Shown piece by piece: positions 18,801 to 27,354 of a stretch of DNA of 64,000 bases (positions are counted from its first letter, which is position 1; every line of letters starts with the position of its first letter). This stretch comes from Gammaproteobacteria bacterium. GTDB taxonomy: Bacteria > Pseudomonadota > Gammaproteobacteria > JAABTG01. The position numbers and the translations under genes were made by a program. Location: assembly GCA_034522055.1 (NCBI GenBank), contig JAXHLS010000002.1:1240001-1304000 (forward strand), read 5' to 3'. The notes under the pieces are model-generated. The model saw nothing but the letters and a program-made list of their open reading frames with translations, was not told where the DNA came from and searched no databases.

Positions 18801-19035
18801 GGAGGCTGGCAGCTCTTTCCAGGAGGCCGTGATCCAGGCCGGGGCCGTACGCGCCAAGCCCATCGTCCTCACGGGCCTGGCAGCCATGATCGGGGCCTTC
18901 TTCATCATCGACGATCCCATCTTCAGTGGTCTGGCCGTGTCGTTGATCTTCGGCATCCTGGTCTCCACCGTCCTCACCCTGGTGGTGATCCCCGTGATGT
19001 ACTACGCCTTCAACTACCGCAAACTGGGCAGCTGA
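15805..19035 (+). CDS. RND efflux transporter, inner-membrane pump
   Basis: 1076-residue proton-driven pump of the AcrB/HAE superfamily with two repeats of a membrane bundle and a large periplasmic loop. The first helix is followed by the porter sequence VFVPFPGASSEEVESLVSTP. TM4 keeps the proton-relay pair in GILVDDAIVVVENIHRH. In TM10 the lysine of AcrB is replaced by arginine (AGIIVRNSILLVDFINQ). Likely substrates are hydrophobic compounds or drugs, but this clade is distinct from AcrB. Translationally linked to the adaptor gene. Confidence 0.93.
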   Translation: MAEELGFSGRVARSFYRSEITPLLALVGLLLGLFAIMVTPREEEPQINVTFANVFVPFPGASSEEVESLVSTPAEQVFSEIEGVKHVYSVSRPGMAVLTVRYEVGENRTDAIVRLYEKIFSNQDWLPDNLGVGEPIVKAKGIDDVPIVTLTLWTESEDKGAHELQKVAHAIEAELKRVAGTREVYTVGGPDNVVHVTLDPVRLAGFGIAISDLRQSLAAANTTLAAGAVTRDNLEIIVQAGEFLVDVDGIASLIVGVHEGAPVHLRDVADIRLGADQPESYVWTGAGPAAPDNGMALSGKYPAVTVAVGKQPGTNAVAVAAQVIERFEQLKGVFVPDDVQATITRNYGLTADQKAKKLITKLAFATASVVLLVLIALGWREAIIVGTAVVITLMATLFASWAWGFTLNRVSLFALIFSIGILVDDAIVVVENIHRHMHMGGRTLRESIPLAVDEVGGPTILATFTVIAALLPMAFVTGLMGPYMSPIPINASFGMLLSLIIAFVVTPWLSLKILGPLDTAHAGQGAHDEDKAPGALDRLFRTTLTPFLQGRGGAAKRWLMLGGILILIALSLSLAVFQSVVLKMLPFDNKSEFQVVVDMPEGTAVERTAHVLDELTAYLATVPEVTDFQVYAGTAAPINFNGLVRQYYLRESAELGDIQVNLVDKSLRDRESHAIAQAVRGPLQEIGEGFDAVVKVVEVPPGPPVQAPLVAEIYGLSYEGQSRVAKAVREVFEATPDIVDVDDSVVAPAPKLVARIDQHKAALLGVPQQVAVSAIRSVLAGEDMSYLHGGKVKYPVPVRAEFSVADKADTRSLLKLRVRSNDGTLVPLSEFVTLVETRRENSIHHKDLLPVTYVTGNMAGDLDSPLYGMFEIFASLGDITVEGDYTLDQFLFSQPENPYTYSIKWDGEWQVTFETFRDMGIAYGVGMILIYLLVVAQFRSYLTPLIIMAPIPLTIIGVMPGHALLGFQFTATSMIGMIALAGIIVRNSILLVDFINQTVEAGSSFQEAVIQAGAVRAKPIVLTGLAAMIGAFFIIDDPIFSGLAVSLIFGILVSTVLTLVVIPVMYYAFNYRKLGS

Positions 19036-19428
19036 AACCGGTACGCCCCCCCGGGGTCCAAACGCGTTCCACCCGGCCCGGCCATGGCAGTGGCCGGGCA
19101 CCCGTGATGCGCGCCCGCCCGGACCCGCCGTATATCCGCCGCCGCCGCCGCCGCCACGGCCCGGGCGCTTTCAGAGTCCCGAGTCGAATCAGACATTTAC
19201 AAAGAAATGCAGATCCTATACCGTTAAGCGAAGGGCGCCGTGCCCCATTGGGGCGCCGGCCGATCCGAAACGCCTGGACCAGGCAGCTACGGGCGATGGC
19301 CGTGCGGCTCCGCAGGATGAGGCGCTTTCCGCCTTCCACGGGGCCACGTTACAGACGGACGGCCCGCGGTCTCCCGGGCGCCCGGTCCGTCCGCGGTCAA
19401 ACCCGCATATCAACCCACGTGAACGACT
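19036..19428. other. Intergenic region between the RND operon and the LysR gene
   Basis: A 393-bp gap without a credible gene; open frames here lack family features and a ribosome-binding site. It contains a run of about six CCG/GCC triplets around 19136-19156 and then a locally AT-richer stretch with ATTTAC (19195-19200) and TATACC (19217-19222), 16 bp apart, a weak candidate promoter for the LysR-type gene. Confidence 0.5.
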
Positions 19429-20340
19429 ATGGCCGACCGACGCTTGCAGGTGTTTCATACCGTTGCCCGGTTGCTGAGCTTCACCAAGGCGGCGGAAGCG
19501 CTGCACATGACCCAGCCCGCGGTGACCTTCCAGGTACGCCAGCTCGAGGACTATTTCAACACCCGCCTGTTCGACCGCACCCACAACCGCATCAGCCTCA
19601 CCGAAGCGGGCCAGCGGGTCTACGGCTTCGCCGACCAGATCTCCAGACTCTACGACGAGATGGAAGGCTCGGTACGGGAACTCACGGGAGATATCAGCGG
19701 CGTGCTGATGATCGGGGCCAGCATGACAGTGGCCGAGTACATGCTCCCGGCCCTCCTCGGCGACTTCAAGAAAAAATATCCCGAGGTGAATATCCGGCTC
19801 AAGGTATCCAACACCGAAGGCATCGTCTCCATGGTGGAGGACAACGAGATCGATCTCGGGGTAGTGGAGGCACCGGTGAGCAACAAGAACCTGGCCGTGG
19901 AATTGTGCCGCGCCGATCAGCTTGTGGTGGTGGTATCTCCCGAGCACGAATTGGCATCCCGCGACCATGTCGAAGTATCGGAGCTGCTCAACCACCCGTA
20001 CATCTGTCGCGAGGAGGGGTCCGGAACCCGCGAGGTGATCCATGAATACCTGCGCTCGGCGGGCCTGTCCACCAGCGAGCTCAACACGGTGATGGAACTC
20101 GGCAGTCCCGAGGCCATCAAAGGCGCCGTGGAGGCCAACATGGGCATTTCCGTACTCTCACGCACCACCTTGAGCAAGGAGCTGCGGTTGGGGACCCTGA
20201 CGGCGATCCCCCTCGAGCCACTCCTGGAGCGCCCATACTCCTTCGTGCACCAGAAGCAGAAATTCCGGGTACGGGCGATGGAGGAATTGCTGAACTTCGC
20301 CCGCCACTACTGCAGCACCCATCAATCCGACGATCTCTGA
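19429..20340 (+). CDS. LysR-type transcriptional regulator, CysL/YeiE-like
   Basis: 303-residue DNA-binding regulator. The N-terminal winged helix-turn-helix is visible at residues 1-65 (FHTVARLLSFTKAAEALHMT and QPAVTFQVRQLEDYFNTRLF), followed by a periplasmic-binding-protein-like effector domain starting GDISGVLMIGASMTVAEYMLP, the arrangement of the CysL-like subgroup. Members act in sulfur, anion or carbon-fixation metabolism. It stands between the RND operon and a gene of unknown function on the same strand. The effector is unknown. Confidence 0.88.
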   Translation: MADRRLQVFHTVARLLSFTKAAEALHMTQPAVTFQVRQLEDYFNTRLFDRTHNRISLTEAGQRVYGFADQISRLYDEMEGSVRELTGDISGVLMIGASMTVAEYMLPALLGDFKKKYPEVNIRLKVSNTEGIVSMVEDNEIDLGVVEAPVSNKNLAVELCRADQLVVVVSPEHELASRDHVEVSELLNHPYICREEGSGTREVIHEYLRSAGLSTSELNTVMELGSPEAIKGAVEANMGISVLSRTTLSKELRLGTLTAIPLEPLLERPYSFVHQKQKFRVRAMEELLNFARHYCSTHQSDDL

Positions 20341-20400
20341 CGTGCCGGGAGCCGACCATCGATACCCGCGCCCCGGGCAGCCCCAGCTAACACCCGACCC

Positions 20401-20787
20401 ATGTTCGTGAAGAACAGACCGAGCGATCCGCGGGAACGGGAGTTACTGGACCGGTTCCGATGCCTGTCGCCCGAGCAACAGGACACCCTGGTGGCCTTCG
20501 CGGCGTTTCTCGCCGAGCGCGCAGACACCCAGGAACCAGCGGACCAACCGCTGCCCCCTCCCGAGTCCATCCCGCGCCCGGCCCAGGAATCGGTGGTCAA
20601 GGCCATCAAGAGGCTCACTCATACCTACCCCATGGTGGAGCGTTCCAAGGTTCTCGGGGAAACCTCCGATCTGGTGAGTCAGCATGTCCTCCAGGGCCGC
20701 GATGCGGCAGCGGTCATCGATGATCTGGAGCAGATATTCCGCCGCCATTACGAACGGCTGGTGGAGGAACGCGGGGCCAATCGATGA
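20401..20787 (+). CDS. Conserved small protein of unknown function, coupled to a PerM-like gene
   Basis: 128-residue soluble protein, mostly helical by composition, with a proline-rich linker (PADQPLPPPESIPRP) at about residues 45-60. The N-terminal part (RERELLDRFRCLSPEQQDTLVAFAAF) resembles a short helical module found in several regulators; the C-terminal half has KAIKRLTHTYPMVERSKVLGE. I do not recognise the family. Its stop overlaps the start of the transporter gene by 4 bp (ATGA), which supports its being real and functionally linked. Confidence 0.75.
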   Translation: MFVKNRPSDPRERELLDRFRCLSPEQQDTLVAFAAFLAERADTQEPADQPLPPPESIPRPAQESVVKAIKRLTHTYPMVERSKVLGETSDLVSQHVLQGRDAAAVIDDLEQIFRRHYERLVEERGANR

Positions 20788-21866
20788 TCAGCGTCCTCAA
20801 GGACTGGTTCCACCGCTATTTCTCGGACCCTCAGGCCATCGTCCTGACCGTCCTGCTGCTGGGTGGTTTCACCATCGTGCTCACCCTGGGCTCCATGCTC
20901 GCGCCCGTGCTGGGCAGTATGGTCATCGCGTACCTGCTTGAAGGGCCCATCTACCAGTTGGAAAAGCGCCACGTACCGCGCCTGGTGGCGGTGACCTTCG
21001 TCTATCTGATATTCCTGACGACGTTGCTGTTCATCATCTTCGGGCTCATTCCCCTGCTGTCGCGTCAGGTGACCCAGCTGGTCCTGGAGTTACCCAACAT
21101 GGTGGTGCAGGGGCGCCAACTGTTGCTGGAATTGCCCGGGCGCTACCCTGCCCTGATATCCACGGACCAGGTGTACGAGATCACGGGCCGCCTCAAGACC
21201 GAACTGGGGAGCCTCGGCCAACAGGTGCTGTCCTTTTCTTTGTCCTCCATTCCGGGCCTCATCACCCTCACCGTCTACCTCATCCTGCTACCGCTGCTGG
21301 TGTTTTTCTTCCTCAAGGACAAGCAGTCCATCGTCGACTGGTTCACCAGCTTCCTGCCCAAGGAGCGCAGCCTCGCCACCCGGGTGTGGCGGGAGATGGA
21401 CCAACAAATCGGCAACTACGTGAGGGGTAAGTTCTGGGAGATCCTCATCGTCGGTGCGTCCACCTACGTCACCTTCCAGCTCATGGGCCTCAACTATGCG
21501 CCCCTGCTCGCGGTGGTGGTGGGCCTGTCGGTGATCATCCCCTACATCGGTGCCACCGTGGTCACCTTTCCCATCGCCCTGGTGGCCTTCTTCCAGTGGG
21601 GCTGGGGCGAGCAGTTCGGGTGGCTGGTGGGGGCCTACCTGATCATCCAGGCGGTGGACGGCAACGTGCTGGTGCCGCTGCTGTTTTCCGAGGCCGTGAA
21701 CCTCCACCCCATCGCCATCATCGTGGCGGTACTGGTATTCGGTGGCCTGTGGGGCCTGTGGGGGGTGTTTTTCGCCATTCCCCTCGCCACCCTCGTGAAG
21801 GTGCTCCTGAGCGCCTGGCCGCGGGCACGATCGGCACCGGCGGCGGAGCGACTGCCGGCGCTCTAG
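20784..21866 (+). CDS. AI-2E family transporter (PerM-like)
   Basis: 360-residue inner-membrane protein with about seven to eight helices, of the AI-2E exporter/PerM family. Typical features are the N-terminal pair of hydrophobic segments, a long cytoplasmic/periplasmic central part (RQLLLELPGRYPALISTDQ), VYLILLPLLVFFFLKDK, and the signature VVGLSVIIPYIGATVVTFP with a late GLWGVFFAIPLATLVKVLL. Family members have been linked to autoinducer-2 or sodium/proton transport; substrate here is open. Start is fixed by ATGA overlap with the preceding gene. Confidence 0.9.
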   Translation: MISVLKDWFHRYFSDPQAIVLTVLLLGGFTIVLTLGSMLAPVLGSMVIAYLLEGPIYQLEKRHVPRLVAVTFVYLIFLTTLLFIIFGLIPLLSRQVTQLVLELPNMVVQGRQLLLELPGRYPALISTDQVYEITGRLKTELGSLGQQVLSFSLSSIPGLITLTVYLILLPLLVFFFLKDKQSIVDWFTSFLPKERSLATRVWREMDQQIGNYVRGKFWEILIVGASTYVTFQLMGLNYAPLLAVVVGLSVIIPYIGATVVTFPIALVAFFQWGWGEQFGWLVGAYLIIQAVDGNVLVPLLFSEAVNLHPIAIIVAVLVFGGLWGLWGVFFAIPLATLVKVLLSAWPRARSAPAAERLPAL

Positions 21867-21996
21867 TTAACTCTCATGGCGATACGCGCCGCCCGAGATA
21901 ATGAAAGAGGAGCGCGTATCGCCATGTTCGTTCCCTCACCCCATCCCTCTCCCAGAGGGAGAGGGGGAGTTCGTGCTTCGCGATTTCACGTTAAGG
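21867..21996. repeat. Dispersed double-hairpin element, copy D
   Basis: The cleanest copy: TTAAC at the left end, perfect 15-bp arms CATGGCGATACGCGC and GCGCGTATCGCCATG separated by 22 bp, a second perfect hairpin CCCTCTCCC-AGA-GGGAGAGGG, then GTGCTTCGCGATTTCACGTTAA. It begins at the stop codon of the PerM-like gene and ends 10 bp before the phoH-like stop, so it fills the space between the two convergent genes and may serve as a bidirectional transcription stop. Confidence 0.88.
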
Positions 21997-22006
21997 CCCA
22001 TCAATA

Positions 22007-23422
22007 TCACAGTTCCGTAGCGGCGAAGTCCGCGAGGCGGGAGCGTTCGCCCCGGCGCAGGGTGATATGGCCGCTGTGGGCCCAGTCCTTGAAACGGTCG
22101 ACCACGTTGGTGAGGCCCGAGGTGGTCTCGGTGAGATAGGGCGTATCGATCTGCCCCACGTTGCCGATGCAGACCACCTTGGTGCCCGGCCCCGCCCGGG
22201 TCACCAGGGTCTTCATCTGCTTGGCCGTGAGGTTCTGAGCCTCGTCGATGATGATGTAGCGGTTGAGGAAGGTGCGGCCGCGCATGAAGTTAAGGGAGCG
22301 GATCTTGATGCGCTTGGTCAGCAGATCATTGGTGGCCTGGCGGCCCCATTCGCCGCCCACCTCGGAGTCCGTGAGCACCTCCAGGTTGTCCATCAGGGCC
22401 CCCATCCACGGCGTCATCTTCTCCTCTTCGGTGCCCGGCAGGAAGCCGATGTCCTCCCCGACGGGGACGGTGACCCGGGTCATGATGATCTCCCGGTAGA
22501 GCTTGTCCTCCAGGGTCTGAACGAGACCGGCGGCCAGCGCCAGCAGGGTCTTGCCGGTGCCCGCCGTGCCCAGCAGGGACACGAAGTCGATGTCCGGATC
22601 CATGAGCAGGTTGAGGGCGAAGTTCTGCTCTCGGTTGCGTGCCGAGATCCCCCACACGGCATTGCCGGCGTGCTGGTAATCCACGGCCAGCTGAATCACC
22701 GCACTGGCGTCGTCCGCCACGCCGCGCACCAGTACCTCGAAGGGCCGTTGCCCCTCCAGGTACAGGCATTGGTTGGGATACCACTGGCCCGTGATATCGC
22801 CAGAGACCCGGTAGTAGGTGCGGGTCCCCTCCTGCCATGACTCGAGATGCTCGCCATAGCGCGTCCAGAAGTCCTCCGGCAACCGGCTCTCGCCGGTGTA
22901 GAGCAGGTCGACGTCGTCCAGCACCTTGTCATTGGAATAATCCTCCGCGGGGATGCCGAGGGTATGGGCCTTGATGCGCAGGTTGATGTCCTTGGACACC
23001 AGGACGATCCTGCGGTCCCGGCGCAGCTCCTGCAGCCATATGCTGGTGGCGAGGATGGAATTGTCGGGACGGTTGCCGGGCAGGGTATCCGGCAGCTGGA
23101 TGGTATGGGGGCGGGTCTGGAAGAACAGGCGGCCCGTCGGCCCACCCTCGTCACGGCCGGGATTCTCCACATGGGGCAGAAGAAGTCCCTCCTCGATCGC
23201 CGTGACATCGGCGTCATCGATGATCTCGTCCAGGAAGCGGCTCACCTGCCGCACGTTGCGGGCCACTTCCGATACGCCCTTCTTGGCCGCATCCAGTTCC
23301 TCCAGGACCACCATGGGCAGGAACACATCGTGCTCCTGGAAACGGAAGAGGGAACCGGGATCATGCATGAGAACGTTGGTATCCAGCACGAACACCTTCC
23401 TCGTCGCCCTCACGTCACTCAT
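22007..23422 (-). CDS. PIN domain-PhoH fusion ATPase
   Basis: 471-residue cytoplasmic protein joining an N-terminal PIN ribonuclease-like domain (KVFVLDTNVLMHDPGSLF with the first acidic metal ligand; VSKDINLRIKA with a later one) to a C-terminal PhoH ATPase domain (about residues 230-470) with Walker A LLGTAGTGKTLLALAAG and Walker B RYIIIDEAQNLT. Such PhoH2-type proteins are RNA helicase/nuclease candidates. The frame is open far upstream, but ATG at 23422 preceded by GGAG fits homologues; ATG at 23437 is possible. Confidence 0.93.
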   Translation of the reverse strand: MSDVRATRKVFVLDTNVLMHDPGSLFRFQEHDVFLPMVVLEELDAAKKGVSEVARNVRQVSRFLDEIIDDADVTAIEEGLLLPHVENPGRDEGGPTGRLFFQTRPHTIQLPDTLPGNRPDNSILATSIWLQELRRDRRIVLVSKDINLRIKAHTLGIPAEDYSNDKVLDDVDLLYTGESRLPEDFWTRYGEHLESWQEGTRTYYRVSGDITGQWYPNQCLYLEGQRPFEVLVRGVADDASAVIQLAVDYQHAGNAVWGISARNREQNFALNLLMDPDIDFVSLLGTAGTGKTLLALAAGLVQTLEDKLYREIIMTRVTVPVGEDIGFLPGTEEEKMTPWMGALMDNLEVLTDSEVGGEWGRQATNDLLTKRIKIRSLNFMRGRTFLNRYIIIDEAQNLTAKQMKTLVTRAGPGTKVVCIGNVGQIDTPYLTETTSGLTNVVDRFKDWAHSGHITLRRGERSRLADFAATEL

Positions 23423-23508
23423 ACCGGCCAGCTCCATCTCGCTAATCAGGAAAACTCTGAATAATCTGCCTCGCCAGCAGACTTCATGGGTGTAGAGAAG
23501 AAGTGTTC

Positions 23509-23606
23509 CTCTCGCCAAGATCGCCAGGAACGCCAAGGGATTGGGCCAAGGCATTAGGGGAATGACAGAAACTCTCCCCTTGGCGATCCTGGCGTCTTGG
23601 CGAGAG
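23509..23606. repeat. 31-bp imperfect inverted repeat
   Basis: Arms at 23509-23539 (starting CTCTCGCCAAGATCGCCAGG) and 23576-23606 (ending GGCGTCTTGGCGAGAG) are complementary except for one indel and one mismatch, with a 36-bp loop. Fragments of the same sequence occur near 5213 and as a 20-bp tandem repeat at 54981. It lies in the 247-bp gap between gcvR and the phoH-like gene, both on the minus strand. It could be a folded RNA, a transcription stop, or a mobile-element relic. Confidence 0.75.
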
Positions 23607-23669
23607 CCCACCCATTGTTCGTTGTGGAAAAACCAACCCGAAACATCCGGCCCGCCGGCCGCAAGGACC

Positions 23670-24218
23670 CTACTTGACGGGGGCCAGCATGGCATCCAGG
23701 TTCAAGGCGTCACAGAAATCCATGAACTCGCCACGCAGGGCGGCCACCGACATGTCGGCGGGCACACCTACCGTCATGTGCAGGGAGAACATGGGCGTGC
23801 CCGTGTGGGGCGCCGCATAACGCCCGGTGTAGAGGTCCTCGACGTTGATATCGCGACTGGAGAAGAATTCCGCGATGTCGTGGACGATGCCGGGATGGTC
23901 GAGGGCCACCACCTCCACGGCATAGGGGATCAGAGAAGTGGAATCGGCCCGTTCCTCGGTACGCCGGGTGATCACCGTCAGGTCGAGCTTGTCCTGCAGG
24001 CGTATGAGGTGGTCCTCGGCCTTGGCCACGGCGCTCCAGTTGCCCGATACCATCATGATCACGGCAAATTCGCTGCCAAGCACCGTCATGCGGCTGTCCA
24101 GGACGTTGCAGCCGCAGTCCAGGACCGCCTCCGAGATCCTGTTGACGAGGCCGGGCTGATCACGGCCCAGGGCCGAGATGACGAGGAGGTTTTCGCTGCT
24201 GGTGGAGGTGTCGGCCAA
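23670..24218 (-). CDS. gcvR: Glycine cleavage system transcriptional repressor GcvR-like
   Basis: 182-residue protein made of two ACT domains. The first starts ENLLVISALGRDQPGLVNRISEAVLDCGCNVLDSRM (in two blocks) and the second at YAVEVVALDHPGIVHDIAEFF. In E. coli GcvR binds glycine and antagonises GcvA at the gcv operon; it has no DNA-binding domain. No gcvA is in the window. It is divergent from dapA, as in the common gcvR-dapA-bamC-purC neighbourhood, where bcp is often between; bcp is absent here. Confidence 0.9.
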   Translation of the reverse strand: MADTSTSSENLLVISALGRDQPGLVNRISEAVLDCGCNVLDSRMTVLGSEFAVIMMVSGNWSAVAKAEDHLIRLQDKLDLTVITRRTEERADSTSLIPYAVEVVALDHPGIVHDIAEFFSSRDINVEDLYTGRYAAPHTGTPMFSLHMTVGVPADMSVAALRGEFMDFCDALNLDAMLAPVK

Positions 24219-24452
24219 TCGGTTGTCTCCTGAACTCGTTGTGCTACCTGACCGGAAGGACCCCGGACGCGCCCCGGGATTCCGTCACATTGGGACTCGC
24301 CCCGCAGTTTAACGGAGAAGCCGCCTCGGAAAGTATACCGCAAGGGTCAGTCCGTCATAAGGTACGCCACCGTCCGGCTTGGGCCCCGTTGTTGCGGCGC
24401 ACACCTGGGGCAAGTACGATGACAGACTTTTCTCGGAATCGCGGTGTCTTCC

Positions 24453-25331
24453 ATGTTTCAAGGCAGTATCGTCGCCCTGGTGACCCCCATGAAGGAGGAC
24501 GGGCAACTGGCAGAGGATGCCCTCGCCCGCCTCATCGACTGGCATGTGGCGCAGGGCACCGACGGCCTGGTGATCGCCGGCACCACCGGTGAATCCGCCA
24601 CCCTCGACGAACAGGAACACTGCCACCTGTTGCGTCTCGCCATGGAAATCAACGCCGGCAGGCTGCCCCTGATCGCCGGCACCGGGGCCAACTCCACCCG
24701 CGAGGCCATCGCCCTGACCCGCTGTGCCCGGGACGCCGGCGTGGATGCGTGCCTGCTGGTGACGCCCTACTACAACAAGCCGACCCAGGAGGGCCTCTAT
24801 CGCCACTTCACGGCGGTGGCCGAGGCGGTGGACGTGCCTCAGATCCTCTACAACGTGCCGGGGCGGACGGCCTGCGACATGGTGCCGGAGACGGTGGCCC
24901 GCCTCGCGTCCGTGGCCAACATCATGGGCATCAAGGAGGCCACCGGCGACATCGGCCGGGTGACCCGCATCCGCGAGCTCTGCGGCCCCGACTTCGCCAT
25001 CTACAGTGGCGAGGACGGCAACGCCCTGGACGCCATGGTGGCGGGCGCCCAGGGGGTCATCTCGGTCACCGCCAACGCCGCGCCCGGGCCCATGCACGAG
25101 ATGTGCCGCCTGGCCCTGGCCGGTGAAGAGGCCGCCGCCCGGGAGATCGACGCCCGCCTGCGGCCCCTCCACGACGCCCTGTTCCTGGAGTCCAACCCCA
25201 TTCCCGTCAAGTGGGCGGTCGCCGAGCTGGGCCTCATGCCCGCCGGCATCCGGCTGCCCCTGACCCCCCTGTCCGAGCAATTCCATGACTCCGTGCGCGG
25301 CGCCCTGCGCCATGCCGGCATGATCGACTGA
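24453..25331 (+). CDS. dapA: 4-hydroxy-tetrahydrodipicolinate synthase DapA
   Basis: Condenses pyruvate with aspartate semialdehyde in lysine and diaminopimelate synthesis. The 292 residues equal the E. coli length when started at ATG 24453 (MFQGSIVALVTPM); a GTG at 24444 is the alternative. Active-site features are GTTGESATL, the YYNKPTQEGLYRHF loop with the catalytic tyrosine, YNVPGRTACD and the Schiff-base lysine in GIKEATGD. Followed by bamC after 14 bp. Confidence 0.96.
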   Translation: MFQGSIVALVTPMKEDGQLAEDALARLIDWHVAQGTDGLVIAGTTGESATLDEQEHCHLLRLAMEINAGRLPLIAGTGANSTREAIALTRCARDAGVDACLLVTPYYNKPTQEGLYRHFTAVAEAVDVPQILYNVPGRTACDMVPETVARLASVANIMGIKEATGDIGRVTRIRELCGPDFAIYSGEDGNALDAMVAGAQGVISVTANAAPGPMHEMCRLALAGEEAAAREIDARLRPLHDALFLESNPIPVKWAVAELGLMPAGIRLPLTPLSEQFHDSVRGALRHAGMID

Positions 25332-25345
25332 GTACCAGAATCCCC

Positions 25346-26473
25346 ATGAGTCCAGCCACACCCTTTCGCATTCTCTCCACCGCCTCGGCCGTGGTCGCCC
25401 TGCTCCTGCTTTCCGCCTGCGACTCCGTGCCCAAGCTGGGCGGGGTGGTGAAGGACAAATCGGCAGAGTACAAGTCCAGCCGCAGCGAGCCTCGGCTCGA
25501 GGTGCCGCCGGACCTCAGCTCCTCCACCATCAGGGACTCCATGGTGGTACCCAATGCCGGCGCCACCTTCTCCGAGTTCTCGGATGAACAGGGACGACCA
25601 GGGGCCGGCGACGAGGTGCTGGTGGTGCCCGAGGGCGTGGAAGTGGCGCGGGACGGCGACAAGCGCTGGCTGGTGCTCGAAGGCCCCCCCGCCAATTACT
25701 GGAACCGGGTGCGCGACTTCTGGCTCGAGCAGGGCCTGCTGATCCAGATGGACAACCCCGCCATCGGCATCATGGAGACCGACTGGGCGGAGAACCGGGC
25801 CGACATCCCCAGCGACTTCATCCGCAACACCATCGGCAAGGTCTTCGACTCCCTCTACTCCGCGGCCACCCGGGACAAGTTCCGCACCCGTTTCGAGCGT
25901 GGCTCCGAGCCCAACACCACCGAGGTCTACATCACCCACCGTGGCGCCGAGGAGAAGGTGCAGGGGGATTCCACGTTGTGGCAGCCGCGGCCCTCGGACC
26001 CGGAACTCGAGGCGGAAATGCTGCACCGTCTCGTAGTGTTCCTCGGCGTCAACGAGCAGCGCGCCGACCGCATGATAGCCCAGACCCGGGAGCGCGAGCC
26101 GCGGGCCAGCCTGGAACGCCGCGGCGACGGTGACGTGGCCCTGGTGGTCAAGGACCGCTTCTCCCGGGCCTGGCGGCGCACCGGGCTGGCCCTCGACCGG
26201 GTGGGCTTCACGGTGCAGGACCGCGACCGTTCCCGCGGCCTCTATTTCGTGCGTTACGTGGACCCCCTGGCCACCGGCAGCGACGATGTGAGCCTGTTGT
26301 CCAAGCTCAATTTCTGGTCCGACGACGAAGACGACCGCAAGGTGGAGTACCTCATCAGCCTGCAGGAACAGGAGGCCACCACCGACGTCATCATCCTGGA
26401 CAAGGAAGGCCAGGTGGAACGCAGCGAGACCGCCAACCGCATCCTCTCCCTGCTCCACGAGCAACTGCGCTGA
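25346..26473 (+). CDS. bamC: Outer membrane assembly lipoprotein BamC
   Basis: Lipoprotein of the BAM complex that inserts beta-barrel proteins in the outer membrane. The signal peptide ends in lipobox LLSAC (C25). The next residues form the long flexible segment that binds BamD ([17 protein letters not shown] is the conserved core), then two helix-grip domains, the first with [20 protein letters not shown] and the second with [20 protein letters not shown]. 375 residues is typical. It lies between dapA and purC as in enterics. Confidence 0.94.
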   Translation: MSPATPFRILSTASAVVALLLLSACDSVPKLGGVVKDKSAEYKSSRSEPRLEVPPDLSSSTIRDSMVVPNAGATFSEFSDEQGRPGAGDEVLVVPEGVEVARDGDKRWLVLEGPPANYWNRVRDFWLEQGLLIQMDNPAIGIMETDWAENRADIPSDFIRNTIGKVFDSLYSAATRDKFRTRFERGSEPNTTEVYITHRGAEEKVQGDSTLWQPRPSDPELEAEMLHRLVVFLGVNEQRADRMIAQTREREPRASLERRGDGDVALVVKDRFSRAWRRTGLALDRVGFTVQDRDRSRGLYFVRYVDPLATGSDDVSLLSKLNFWSDDEDDRKVEYLISLQEQEATTDVIILDKEGQVERSETANRILSLLHEQLR

Positions 26474-26493
26474 AGGCGCCGCAAACCCCGACC

Positions 26494-27207
26494 ATGGAAA
26501 AAGGCGAGCAACTCTACGCGGGCAAGGCCAAGTCGGTCTTTCTGTGCGATCGGCCGGACCATTTAGTGCTGGAGTTTCGCGACGACACCTCGGCCTTCGA
26601 CGGCGAGAAGAAGGAAGAACTGGCACGCAAGGGGTTGGTGAACAACCACTTCAACGCCTTCATCATGGAGCACCTGGCGGCGGCGGGGGTGGCCACCCAT
26701 TTCGTGGCACGCCTGTCGAATACCGAGTCCCTGGTCAAGCGCCTCGACATGTATCCCATCGAGTGTGTGGTACGCAATGTCACCGCGGGCAGTATCTGCC
26801 GCCGCCTCGGGGTGCCGGAAGGCCGGGACCTGGACCCGCCCACCTTCGAGTTCTTCCTCAAGAACGACGCCCTCCATGATCCCATGGTGAACGAATACCA
26901 TATCCGTGCCTTCGGCTGGGCGCCGGACGCGGCGGTGGAGCGCATGAAGGAGCAGACCTTTCGGGTCAACGATATTCTCAAGAGACTGTTCCGTTCCGCC
27001 GGACTCCTGCTGGTGGACTACAAGCTCGAGTTCGGGGCCTTCGACGGCGAGGTGCTGCTGGGCGACGAGTTCACCCCCGACGGCTGCCGGCTGTGGGACC
27101 TCGAGACCCGCCGGAAGCTGGACAAGGACCGCTTCCGCCAGGGTCTCGGCGGCGTGGTGGAGGCCTACGAGGAAGTGGCCGGCCGCCTCGGCGTGCCCCT
27201 GCCCTGA
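26494..27207 (+). CDS. purC: Phosphoribosylaminoimidazole-succinocarboxamide synthase PurC
   Basis: Purine biosynthesis enzyme joining CAIR with aspartate, using ATP. The 237-residue protein has the N-terminal YAGKAKSVF, the nucleotide region [20 protein letters not shown], the CAIR-site [15 protein letters not shown] and the acidic motif [14 protein letters not shown]. It is the last gene of dapA-bamC-purC and is followed by a hairpin at 27214-27231. Confidence 0.96.
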   Translation: MEKGEQLYAGKAKSVFLCDRPDHLVLEFRDDTSAFDGEKKEELARKGLVNNHFNAFIMEHLAAAGVATHFVARLSNTESLVKRLDMYPIECVVRNVTAGSICRRLGVPEGRDLDPPTFEFFLKNDALHDPMVNEYHIRAFGWAPDAAVERMKEQTFRVNDILKRLFRSAGLLLVDYKLEFGAFDGEVLLGDEFTPDGCRLWDLETRRKLDKDRFRQGLGGVVEAYEEVAGRLGVPLP

Positions 27208-27213
27208 TCCCCT

Positions 27214-27231
27214 CGCCCCGTTCCCGGGGCG
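27214..27231 (+). terminator. Hairpin after purC
   Basis: CGCCCC-GTTCCC-GGGGCG, a 6-bp G+C stem seven bases after the purC stop. No T-run follows, so it may only pause transcription or protect the 3' end. A dispersed repeat begins soon after. Confidence 0.35.
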
Positions 27232-27257
27232 CCATAACACGACGCCGATTCCTTTGG

Positions 27258-27350
27258 CACGAATGTAGGTCGGGATTTATCCCGACAATCAAACAGCTTT
27301 CTTGGCGCACGCCGCGGGCGAGACATTCATCTGCGGATGCTGCGAACGAG
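27258..27350. repeat. Partial copy of the 149-bp repeat family
   Basis: Contains GGCACGAATGTAGGTCGGG and the palindrome GTCGGGATTTATCCCGAC (27269-27286), then a tail CGAGACATTCATCTGCGGAT and GCTGCGAACGAGC that recurs in diverged form right after the array at 55.5 kb (55511-55545). It fills the gap between the convergent genes purC and der. Confidence 0.7.
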
Positions 27351-27354
27351 CTCT

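Noticed and set aside
15757-19101. A 1114-residue open frame antisense to the RND pump
   Set aside because: It has shadow composition (rich in H, D, G, V), no domain and lies exactly opposite a well-supported gene; high GC makes such frames common.
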